Shown here in pieces: positions 1-11,419 of a stretch of DNA of 64,000 bases; within the stretch, counting starts at the first letter, position 1, and every line of letters begins with the position of its first letter. The position numbers and the translations under genes are program-made. The stretch is from contig JAXRKN010000042.1 in NCBI GenBank assembly GCA_038502055.1, positions 2,852,001-2,916,000 on the forward strand. Direction: 5' to 3'. The notes beneath the pieces were generated by a model. The model made no database searches and was not told the origin of the DNA. It saw nothing but the letters and a program-made list of their open reading frames with translations. This stretch comes from Tanytarsus gracilentus (Eukaryota; Arthropoda; Insecta; Diptera; Chironomidae).

Positions 1-3000
1 ATGGCATTGTGTTGGGGCGAGCGATTGTCGAAAAAACGAAGAAAGTAAGAGATGAATTTTGAGGAAAGAATTTCTTTGTCCTGATGAAAGAAAGTTTTTC
101 AATGTATTTGTGAGTATCTAAGTGAAAAAGTCTCAAACTTAACGAACTTTGATGTTTTTAAATTTTTAGATCTAACGGACTTTTAAAATTTGATTCTATT
201 TTATTCAATTTAAATTTTTTAAAATTCTTTGTTAATTTTTTTAACAGAATTTTAAAATTTGATTTTTTAAAATGGTTGAAATAATTTTTTAATTATTTTT
301 CAGTAGTTGATTAAAAATATTCTTATAAAAATCGGACGAAAACTTAACGAAACTCTCTTTTAAAAATCCATATGAAAACTTTTTTGTGTGTCTTAAGGAA
401 TTTTTTCTCTCACCAAAAAAAATCCAAGGAAAAACTTTTTTCCTCCACCAAAAAAAGAGACACGAAGTGAGTCAAGACGTACAGGCAGTAGAAATGGCAC
501 ATTTATTGCAATGTGTTAGAGCGAGATGAGTGGTGAACTTAACGAGACTCTTCAAGCAATAACTGTTAGGAAAATGGGTAAAATTTTTCTTTCGGAGCGG
601 AAAAAAAGTATTCTTCGAGATTTCCACGCACACATTCGAAGTTGCGCTCGTAAAATCGATAAAAACTGCCTCGCTGATTAAACTTTCTTCCCTCACTCAT
701 GCGCTCGCTTTTGAGATTCTTTTACGAGTCTCTCAATGGCTAATTAATGAAATTTCAATAATCCTCGAAAGCATTTGCATTTCAATTTCGGAAAATTTCA
801 TCACATCATGAAACCTTTTTTCACTTCTTCAATATTGTAAGGGTTGAGGTGTGGGAAGGGAGTAAATGAAAATTGCAGATTGAGGAAGTGAGACAGAAAA
901 TTGCATGAAAATTGCTTACTTTTATTATTTTATAAATTGCACATTCAAAGTTGTAATAATTTTTCATACGGAACTTGTTGAGTTTGAGAATAAAAATTGA
1001 GAATTTAAAAATTTTGTTCAGTCCAAAATATTTTTAAAAATTGAATAGTTTTTTTCAGGTTAAAACCGACACTGATTTTGCTGACCTATTTTGAGGGTGT
1101 TTAGAAAATAGCAATACAAATTACAATAAAGATGCAAACCGAAAAGTTCAAGACGGATTTAGTTTGAGTTGGGATGGACTTTATAATTTCGGCAAAGCAA
1201 TCAAAAACAGAGTTGAAAAAATTTAAGAAGTGCTTAAAAACTTTAATGTTTTTAATTCTGATAAAACTTTTGTAATTGACAAAAATTAAATCATTTTTAA
1301 AAATTACATGAAAAAATATTTAAAAAATTCTAATCCATTTCTGATTCAAATCGTCATTAAAAATCAAAATGTCCCCACAAAAAACCTTAATTAGATTTCT
1401 CTCATAAAATTACCCTCAACAGCTGAAAAATTAATTACAACCTCGAAATTAGGATCTTGATAGCAATTAGCTTGGGCAGAATTCTAAAAAAACTTGTTCG
1501 AGAGCCTTCGCATGCGATTTTATGGCCGTGTGCTCATGAAATGGCAGCAGTTGTATAAGAAAAGAAACCCACGAATCGCGTACCGTCCATAAATCTCGCC
1601 TCGACTGCCTTCTTACAAGAGAGAAGGCAACAACAAAAGGCGAGCAGAGCCGGGGAGCGTCATTATGGCAATGCTAGAATGGCTGTGAAGAAATTTATTT
1701 CAGAAACGTTCGCATTAAAAAAAGAAGAAAATTCTTATATATTGCGATCATAAAAAAGAATTATTTTAAATTGCTAATGTAAATTCCACACACAAGCAGG
1801 AGAAGAATGAAGATGAAGGCAAGAACTCCGTAGAAGATGTGAAGCAATGTCGGAGGAGATTTCTAAATGGATTTTTTTATCGCTTCTGCTGTGTTGTATG
1901 GAAAAAACCCTCAAATTGCTTGGAGAGCGAGTGAGTGAGTGAGAACCTCGATAAAAATTTAAAAAAGGAATCTTTTTTGGGTTGTTTAAAATTTGATGAC
2001 TGAATCGAAATTTAACGGAAAAAATAAATTTAAAATTATTAAAAATATCTGTTAAAATATTAATTTAAATCTAAAATGTCCGTTACAAATTTGAATTTTT
2101 CTCATATGCATAGCTGTGTCAATTTTAACTTTTTTCTCCTTCCCACCACCACCGAACGATAAAGAAATTTATTTTTATTTCTTTAAAGTGTATTCTTATC
2201 AGAAAAGTGTCTTGAAATTGGTTTTTAAAACTTTTAGAACCTCATTCGAGAGATTGCCGTCACGACCCTCCCCCCGTTCGGCGGATGCTTCGAGCATATA
2301 AATTCATTAAGTAGTTTATTTATTACTTTCATCTTCACTCTCATCTTTCCTCATTCGCAAATGGCCATTAACGTTGATTAAAATTTCATTCCACCAGCTC
2401 TCTGCTGTCGGGGCATTATACAGCCATGTTATGTATGTAAATATTTTTCCGACTCTTCTCACTTGGAAAAAGAGAGCAAACAAAAGCTGAAATTTTCATT
2501 CGTTTTCAACCCTTTTTTGTTCTCAAAAACCCAAAAAAAGCAATTCAAATGGAAATGAATAAAAGAAATGAACATCGCTCCGAGAGGGAAATTATAAATA
2601 TTTATTGCACTTGAGTCTCTTTCGAGTGCCATGAAAAAATAGAGATTGTTGGGGTGAAATGAAAACTTCTGCATTGGTTGAAATTGAAAATGAAACAAAA
2701 AAATAGTTTTTCAAACATTGTAGTAGAAATTACAAAAAACTAATTTTAAAAAATTTGGAAATTGAAACAATTTTTAAAAAATTTAAGTGCAGAAGTTTAT
2801 CTAAAAAATTTTTTGTTCTCATAAAAGTTGAAAATTACTCTTAAAGTTACTAGATTTGTGATTATTGCTACATCCTTTAAAAAATATCTAAATTCCATAG
2901 ATATTCGAGTCATAATGAAAAAGTTTTTATCCAACATCAGAGAGCAAAGTAAAAAATTAAAAAAGTCCCTCAAGTGTCAGTCGGACATTATATCTGAAAA

Positions 3001-3915
3001 ACTTTTCCTCCCACACTAAAAGCCACAACAAGCGAGAAAGGCAGCACCCGGAGAGTGAGAGTAAATATTTACGATAATGTCACTGCCTTTATTATTATTT
3101 TAATGTCTCTCACAAAATTTTAAATAAAACCGAATTTTATTACATTTTGATTGTGTGTCGCTCCAGCCATACATGGTAGTTTAAACTTTTAACGTATGCT
3201 GCAGTCATTAAACAGTCGCACATATATTTATTCATGAAAATATCGCACGAGTTAAAATGTTTAGCATAGTTTTTTGGGAATATTTGTACTGTAGTATGAA
3301 TATCATTGTTCTAAGGACATAAAAAGGATAAAAGATTTAAATTGTGTTTCATTTTCAACCTGTTCTTTAATTTATTTTATTTTCAATACGTTTCAAACTG
3401 TTTGATTTTCAAAAATCTTTTATCTGTTTTAAAAATCAAACTCGATAAAAAATTATTCAAACAAGATGGAAAATGAATCAAATTTTTTTTTATAATTTCA
3501 ATCTCTCTCAACGTCAAATTCAACATTTTTAAACTGCCTCACACAAAAAAGGGGCAAAACACCAAACATGAACAACATCGTCGTCGTCAGAGATGAATAT
3601 TTATGAAAGTACCAAAAATCCCTTTGAATTAATGTGTATTTGTTCAATCCCCCAAAAACATCGTAAAACTTTATGACTTTTCCATAATAAATTTTCCCAG
3701 CTTTTGCCAACCCAACCCACCACACCAAGCCAACCAAACAGAGAAAATGTCGAGTGAGCGCTTCGAAAAATCTACGATTATTGCATTTATTGGCTACACA
3801 GCGAACCACTATGTGAGCCAAACACACACCAAAAGCCAAAATGCACAAAATCAAATGACGTTAATTTTAATTTAGCGCCCTCACTTTTGGTGTTCATCAA
3901 TTATTTGCCAATTGC
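1..3915. other. upstream intergenic DNA, no gene seen
   Basis: No coding sequence is recognisable on either strand. The open frames are short, rich in Phe, Lys, Ile and Asn, and lack any family motif. The stretch alternates AT-rich runs (for example about 180-330, 980-1,340 and 2,700-2,830) with more mixed sequence. It contains Zeste-like repeats (CGAGTGAGTGAGTGAG near 1,929) and one GCCATAAA-type site at 1,519. By position relative to Ubx it corresponds to the distal part of the Drosophila bxd/pbx regulatory region; that is inference from location only. Confidence 0.6.
137..551 (+). repeat. three spaced direct repeats ACTTAACGARnCT
   Basis: Copies start at 137 (ACTTAACGAAC), 342 (ACTTAACGAAACTCT) and 537 (ACTTAACGAGACTCT). 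They are about 200 bp apart and in the same orientation. The last two share 14 of 15 bases. The DNA between them is AT-rich. A partly duplicated block also lies between about 377 and 460, with AAAACTTTTTT followed by a CACC/CCACC and A-run twice. The origin is unknown; it could be a decayed tandem duplication. Confidence 0.45.
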
Positions 3916-4004
3916 GCCATTAAACTCAAATTTATTGTCGATTCATGCCATCGAATAACAAGCACATTGGCCAATTTGCCATTTGAACTTCAGGCGAGAG
4001 AGAG
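3916..4004. promoter_or_regulatory. GCCAT/GAGA cluster resembling a Polycomb response element
   Basis: Three GCCAT cores (the PHO-binding core in flies) at 3,916, 3,947 and 3,978 are spaced 31 bp apart and are followed by GAGAGAGAG at 3,996-4,004, a GAGA-factor type site. More GCCAT cores on either strand follow near 4,439, 4,471 and 4,505. The cluster is about 18 kb upstream of the Ubx start candidate. The Drosophila bxd PRE lies a comparable 20-odd kb upstream of Ubx and also combines PHO and GAGA sites. The motifs are seen; PRE function is inferred. Confidence 0.4.
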
Positions 4005-7000
4005 TCAATTTAATGACTTTGTCAAATTCGCATAAATTTCATATTTTGCTCGCTCAACCGAGTTAGTTGCAATTTAGTCTGCATGCACATACGGTCATTA
4101 GACGATCGTTGGATGTTTACCTTATTATTAAAAAGGGTTGTGGGTGAATTGAACTGTGATTTTAATGAGATTTGGTTGCAAGTCAGGGAAGAGAAAAAAT
4201 AATTTTATATTTTAAAAAATCATAATTTATTTCTAGTTTATAATTTCATTCTTAGTGTTTGTTCCATTTTTTTTTAAATCTCAAACTTTTTTCTCCTTGC
4301 ATTCAATTTCTAACATTTACCTTCACATATTCGTGTCTAAGCTCCCTTAAATTTCCCCTCAGTCTCGATAATCTCGCTCTAATGTCACACATCGATATGT
4401 CGCTTTTAATGCCGCCTTGCACACATTCACGTATGCGAATGGCTGTGTTTATTTATTTATAATGGAGGGAAAATGGCATTTTAGTTATTCGAAGCTCAAT
4501 CCATGCCATCGTTATGTGATATCTTTTGCACATTAAATTGCTTAACGTTCGAATGATTTTTCTACGCCGTTGTTTGTTGATAAAATTCCTTCCTTCTTCT
4601 TTTCCACCCCCTTCGTTTGCCTTTCTACATGGCTGAATTGAGTAATATACGTGTGCACATGATTATCTTTTTTTGGTTGAAAAAATAAATAAAATAAACT
4701 ATGATATTCACTCGCCTTTGGGGGTAAGAAAGAATTATTACGTTATTGTGTTGTGTGCTTATGATATGCAATCATACTAATGGTATTGAAATTCAAATTT
4801 CTAAAATGGAAAAAGAAATAAATGGAAGAATATTTTTTTGATAATGATGGAAGGAAAATTGATGAATTTTATTTATAAAAAAATATATTAAAAAAAGAAT
4901 TAAAGAAATATTATTAGGAGTCGAAATTTTAATTTTTAGATTTTCATTCAATGCAATTTTAGTTTTAATGAAATTTTAGGCAATTTCATTTTTCTTAGAT
5001 TATGGAAACATAATTTTTTTTTGTAACTCTTCATCCTTTCAACATATGTCTCTTTCCACTCTCCAAAAATGACTTTCAACCTCTTTCTTTTCTCATTTAA
5101 CGGAAGAGCTCATAAATCTTAATTTTATTTCCCATTTGCAAGTGTTACGACTCTAATACAAAAGAAAAATTAAGATTTACGACATTGCTGTAAATATTGC
5201 ATGAATTTCGCTTCTGTTCTTCTAAGCCTTTCGACAGAAAATGTGCAAAAATTGTCTAAAAGTTGTCAAACATTCGCACGTTGTGCACCAGATGTTGGAG
5301 TTTGACTCTTTGAGACATAAAAGAGAAGATTTTATTTTTACGATCTGTGATGCAAGAAAATTTGCTTGGATTTTTAAAAATATTAGTAATGTTTTGAGAA
5401 TTTTTAGTAAATTTTAAATTTGATTTATAAAAATCTCATAAAATCGAAAAAAGTTATTGATTAACAAAAGATTCAAATCCTTAAAATAAAATAATTTAAA
5501 ATAATTTGTGGAATTTATTTTTTTGCTTTTTTAGAATATTATGCAAATTTTCTTATTCTCTCTCCCATATTTAAGGTCACCCATTACACCATTAGCAAAT
5601 CTTTTAAACTTGTTGCAATTTTTTATCCTTTGTCCTTTAATAGTCTGTCATAAAATTATGACTTGACCAAACCTTGAAAACCTTTTTTCATGTCATAACT
5701 TTTTACCAAGAAAATATTTCAACTCTCATTACAGGTTGTTACAACAACAATTATTATTTGTGACCTTTTTCACCAGCCATTATCCCAAAATATAAAAACA
5801 ATTACATAATGTTAGGTGAGTCAAATCAGCATTTTGCATGGTCGTTAAAAAATAATATTTTTATTGCTTTGTTGCATAAATTTTTTACGATCGTCGAACG
5901 CTATAAAGGTGAATATGCATGTGTAAGGTTTAAAATTCAAAACTAACTCTTTCAACTGATTCTCCTGCGCATTTTTAATATCAGTGAAATCATTCGCGTT
6001 CACATGGAGAAAAATAATGAAGAAGATGCAGAGAACAGCGAAAGATTTTGTATGGTTTGAAAAGTATGTTGGAAGGTTAGCGAGAGAGTTCGATATTCTT
6101 GAAATTTTTGGGAGTTTTATTTTAAAGAGTTTATAACTTTCGAGTTATGAACGTAAAATTTTTAATTTTTCATCCTTTGAATTTTTTCATAAATTATAAT
6201 TTTAATAAATTTTTTCAAATTTAATTTTCAAACACCCTTTTCATGCTCAAACCTCCTGATGAAGAAATAAAAATAATTTTAAAATTATTCTTGAAATGTT
6301 AAACAGGTCGTAACCTCCATTTAAACAAGCATACCTAAAAAATGAGTAGCAAAGTCCAAATACTTAGAAACATATTTTATTATGTTAATATAAACCTTCC
6401 TCGCATTCCTAATAGTCCATGAAAAATTCTCTCGGTATGCGCACATGTGTGTGCAGGAGTCACCAGAGTACATAAGGAAGTTTTTTTTCGAGGGATAAAA
6501 ATGAGCACTCGAAATAATCTTTACGAGCTGTGTTGACAGCTTTAACGTCCTTTTACGAGCGATAAATTCAATTTCGATGGTTTGTTTATGTATGTACGCT
6601 TTGGGAGTTTGTAATGTGATATTAAACCAAGTGATAGAAGTTCTTTTAATGACATTTTACACACATTTCACTTTTCATCGTTCGACTGTAAATGTTTCCA
6701 TCACCTCCTAATCCCGCAATCTAATTAACTTGGAAGAAATTCTTCCGTCGGAATTGACATCATGAAAATGGCATTCATATGTGGCACACGCGAGATGTGG
6801 GATGGAAGAAAAAATATGGCGTCACAAGAAATATGGTTCTTGAGGCAGTTCTCATTGTGTGAAATATGCGTTTAAGATAAAGGCAGAAAAAAAGTTCTTG
6901 ACACACAGGGAAATGAACGACAAGAGAGAAAAAGAAATTATAGTTGCTTTCAGGCTATTAATATAATTTCGTGACACCGAAATATATTTTTCACAAACAA

Positions 7001-9979
7001 CATCAAATGCAAATAAATTTTCTCTCTCTCTTCCCTTCTCCGTGTTCGCTTTGCCTCGAATCGTTTTATGAATAAAATGACTCTTTTCTGTTCGAGCGTT
7101 GCTTTGCGCCAACACACGAAAAAAAAGAATAATATCGAAAGAAGCATTTACCCTTGCGGTGTCTGAAATGTTTTTGGAAATTTTAACGACATTTTTTTAA
7201 ATTAAAAAGTACAAAATTAAATATATGTAAGATGAGAATTAATTATAATAATTTTTAAACATAAAATTTAATTTCTATCCTAAAATTTTTTTAGAAGTTA
7301 ATTTAGTGGCTGTGAGTTGAAATTCTAGTTTTGCTTAGATACTTTTGAACAAAATGACTGAATTAATTTTTAACTAAAAATTTCGTTCTTACTTTTCAAA
7401 TTTAAATCATCATTAAATTGTAATTGTCCACTCGAAAAATACCAGAAATCATCTCAAAAACCTCCACAAGGATCTTCAGATATTTTTTCCATTCTTATTG
7501 TATCTCATACATTTTTCAAAGCATCCAACACCACCAAGTAGATCACACATCAGCGGCTATAATTCATTCGAAATGGACGAAGTAAATCTTGGCTGGAAAT
7601 CTCTTTGTTAACAATATGTGTCTCGTTTTCTCGGCTCTCTTGAGTAAAAATGATAATTTTAAGTGTGAGATATTGTTAGATTATATTTCTCTCCTCATTT
7701 TCAACCCATGCATAAATGACAGCAACGCGCGATGGGTGTGTGTTGGTTAGTGACTTTAGGCCTTAAATTATGAGCACGAAATGACATAGAATATGAAAAA
7801 TGTTGAAGATTGGCTTGCGTATTTAAATAAGATTAATGGACGAACATCGAACACTGTCGCATGCATAAAATTCCTGGTTAATTCACTGCGAGAATGTCAA
7901 ATTTACGGCTTTCGTTTTTCTCTCTCTCTACTCGCTGTAATTAAATTTCTTTTCGTGTGTGTCGAATCTAGTTTTTGGACTATTTTCTGTCGGAATGTCC
8001 TTAGCTGAAAAATATCATGAAATATTTATGAATGTACCATCATTAAATTCAATGAACACACAATTTATACATCTTTTAATGGGAATTCACGAGTCCCTAG
8101 TTACACTGCAATTTGTATTCATTCCTCTCATGTACACTCATGGATAGTTTGCATCCATTCTAGGGATAGAAATTTTAAACAAAAATCGTTTGAGTTTCTG
8201 AAAATAAAAAAGTTTAATTTAACGATTTTTAAAATTTGAAAAGTAACGTATTTTTAAATTTTAATTTAAAAAATTTGCTTTAAACGCTTCTAGCAGGTTC
8301 TCAACCCCTTTTTAATGTCTCTACGACACATCCAAACCTTCATCATACAGAAAAGAGACCAAATGCCAACAGTCGGCAGCAGGAATAAATATATGAGCCC
8401 ATAACGCCATAAGAAATTTATGAAAAAGATTAAAAACATTAAATTTATGAGTCCTGTGTGGATTTTTTGTACTGAACAGCAGCGAATAAGCAAATAACCC
8501 TTTTCCTTACGAACTCAAGACCATTATCTCCCCATAATACATGCGTCGTTGTAGAGTGTTCCAAATGAATGGCAGAAGCTCATTGTCGACCATCATGGAA
8601 TGCTTGTTGAGCTGTGTCTCATGAGAGTGCTCTCGAAAGGGGCTTCATGATGTATGCGAAGAAAAATTAAATTTCATAATAAAGATATTCGCCATCAAAG
8701 TGCTCGTTAGCACACAAAAGAATTATGATATGCGAGACGGCTAGAAATAATAATTTTCACATAATTTTTACACCTCTTTTGATGATGAGTGAATTTGAGT
8801 AAAATTACGATTTTAAAAGTTTAAAATTGAAAAAAAAAAGAATTCAAACTGATTAAATTTTAAAAGTAATTTTTATTAATTATTTGCCATTAGATAAAAA
8901 TTAAATGTTTTTAATTAATTCGAAATTAAAAAAAACACAAAAAATGCAAAGATTCTTTAAATGTTATTTATAATATTTCTTCTCAAATTACTTCCAAAAT
9001 ACACTAAATTTTATTCACAATCTAAACCCACAAAATTAAAATTTTCTTCTGTACAAAAATAGTTCACGATCATTTGTCAGCGTCATTTTTAATTTAATTT
9101 TCTCAAAAAGCGTCGCATTTCTAAGGAAATTCCTACCGAAAACGTGTTGAGACTATTTTTATACATTTTTCATCGAAACAAACAATCAAAAGAGAAATGT
9201 TTATGATATTTTTAAGTCTTAAGATGAAAAATATTGTTTTTGATGGGATTTGTTCGAATAACATGTAATAATATTAATAAAATTGATATGAAAAAAATTT
9301 TAAAAATTTTAAATTAAAACAAATATTTTTTAGACGTTACCCAATATATGAACAACCCTAATCAATCAGCATAAAACAAAGTTGCAAGCTTGCTCTGACT
9401 CGTTTGAGAAATAAATTTAACTCAATTTTATCACGTCTGCATCACCTTGCATGAATTATTGTATTTATTCATATATTAAGTTTACGAGGTGCAATTACCG
9501 CACTTCATTCTCATGTGCAAATGAGTTATGTTCTCCATCATGTTGTTAACATACCTCACCTTATAACTTCCCTGCTGTTTTAAATAATTGGAGCAAACCA
9601 TAATTAAAGAAGAACTTCTTTACAAGCCATAAATTTTGTTAATTATTATCGACACACAAAAAGAGAGCAAAAAATTTATTTTAATTTCCAGGTTAATGAC
9701 GAATTAGAATTTTCATTCATTTATTTTAGCAATTTTTCCATTCATTCATTAATTTAAATTAGATTCTCTGCAAATTTCGAAATTTTTCTCTTAATTGGCA
9801 GTTGTAAGAAGTTTTAATGTGAATTTTTAATTTTTCATTCATTAACAAATTTTGCTTACTCAAAAGAGGAAATCATTAAATTTTTCGTGTGCTAAAAAGA
9901 AGGAAAAAAAGTTCATTGAAGACTTGTGTGGAATTTTTTTGATCAATTAGCAAGAAAAAGTAGAAGAAAAATACGTTAG
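4005..9979. other. upstream intergenic DNA, no gene seen
   Basis: No coding gene or RNA gene is recognisable. It holds AT-rich tracts (for example 4,790-5,000, 7,180-7,400 and 8,800-9,080), one foldback element listed separately, a TCTCTCTCTC run near 7,020 and one GCCATAAA site at 9,625. It probably belongs to the bxd-like control region of Ubx, by position only. Confidence 0.55.
5354..5554. repeat. foldback element with degenerate TTCGAA-type centre
   Basis: A perfect 12-bp inverted repeat, AAGAAAATTTGC at 5,354-5,365 and its complement at 5,543-5,554, encloses AT-rich DNA. An alternative GAGAAT/ATTCTC pair at 5,396 and 5,555 is centred on 5,478. The middle carries GATTCAAATCC at 5,470-5,480, a one-base variant of the GGTTCGAATCC-type core found in the other elements. 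Length and layout match the family described at 36,804-36,988. Confidence 0.4.
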
Positions 9980-10164
9980 AGTTTTTAATTTGTTTAGGTT
10001 TATGTTTATTTTTATTTTTCTAACAAAAGAAATTAAATAAGCCTAAGTAACCTTTATCAAATTTTAGGATTCGAACCTATTTTTATGAATTTAAATTTTC
10101 ATTTTCTAATAAATTATAACTTCATATAAAATATTTTAAGTCAAATCTAAAACACATTATAACT
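9980..10164. repeat. foldback element centred on GGATTCGAACC
   Basis: Imperfect inverted arms are at 9,980-9,997 (AGTTTTTAATTTGTTTAG) and 10,147-10,164; the reverse complement of the right arm is AGTTATAATGTGTTTTAG. The midpoint of the arms is 10,072, exactly the midpoint of the core GGATTCGAACC at 10,067-10,077, which is GGTTCGAATCC on the minus strand. Total length is 185 bp. The arms are AT-rich and decayed, so the arm match alone is modest; the central symmetry supports the call. Confidence 0.5.
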
Positions 10165-11219
10165 GTTAGTAATTTTAAAAATTTAATTATTAATAATAAA
10201 AATATTTAATTAAATGTCCAATTAAACAATTCAATCAAAATAATCTCCCGACAACACCGAAGTTCCATTTCAATATCAAATTAATTTAAAAATCACCGTA
10301 AATTTAACTTAAATAAACTGATTGCAGTAAAAAATTCAATTTTCAATTAACTTCCGCGCATAATTTAAACATTTTGATCTTGATAAAAAAATTAATTGAT
10401 TTCCACGGACAATTGCGTTCATATTTGATTATGAGAAGTGAAAAAAAATTAAAATTTTTTTATTTTTCTCCTTTTTTGTTCTTACCTAAAATATACCTGC
10501 AAATGGCTTTATGGACTTCGTTTCTCAAACGTGTAGTTAAATAGTTATGTAAACTTTAGCTAAAGGGTTCTTCTTCTTTTACTCCATCATGCATGACCTT
10601 GAATTAGGCATTTTATGACTCTTTTTCTTCATTTTTACGACTCTTCACTCTCTTGCATGCAGTGATGAGGACAAAGATGGTTAAAAAGAACTTTACGCAA
10701 TTTTATTGCCATGTTAGACACTTTCTCTCTAGACCCGGTCATAAATTATTCAACTAAATGGCAATAAAAGTGTTTAAAATATTTTGTTGTTGTTCATTTT
10801 TGGGCAAGATTCATGTTTTTCAGTTGGAATTCGGATGTAGGACGAGAAAGAGTTGCTGTTGTGTGCATCTGCTTCACTTTTTTAAATTAATTTTTCTTCT
10901 TTTTCCCGCGCGCTGAGTGTGTTTTATAATTAATGTGTTTCTCATGCAATTACCGAGCAGTTAATTACATATTTTTTTGATAAAAACTAGCAATTACTGT
11001 GTTTGTTTTCAAACAGTGAATTGCATATCACTTTAGTGCTTATAATCGCTTAATTAACTTCATTTAGTTTCGGCCATTCTGAGAGAATAAAATATGTGTG
11101 TGTTTGTGTGATAGAACAAGTTTCGACGGGTGACTCAAATCAAGTTCTTTTGGTATTTTAAAAAATTATTTTTATATCTTAATTTATGCAAAAGAGGTTT
11201 TGCTGAGTAGTTGACATTT

Positions 11220-11419
11220 TATGTGAATTTTAAAATTTCTAAAATAATTTCTGAAAGTTTTAATACTGAAAAAGATTTAATATAAAGTATTTTAAGCAAA
11301 AAATTAAATATTCAAAAGTTTATTCTGAAATGAAGGTTCGAATCCTTAAGCTTATATAAATTTAAATTTGTAATTACATTTTTTTCTTAAATTTTTTTTT
11401 ACACCGAAATTTTCACATA
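11220..11419. repeat. foldback element containing GGTTCGAATCC
   Basis: TATGTGAA at 11,220-11,227 pairs with TTCACATA at 11,412-11,419, and the adjacent AAATTTC/GAAATTT extends the arms with a gap. The core GGTTCGAATCC is at 11,335-11,345, about 20 bp right of the geometric centre. Length is 200 bp. Same family as the elements at 9,980 and 36,804. Confidence 0.4.

Noticed and set aside
3498..3854. 118-codon minus-strand open frame upstream of Ubx
   Set aside because: Hydrophobic-looking translation of AT-rich DNA without a family signature.
11335..11345. tRNA gene at GGTTCGAATCC sites
   Set aside because: Only the T-arm-like segment is present; no A-box, anticodon arm or acceptor stem can be built around any copy.
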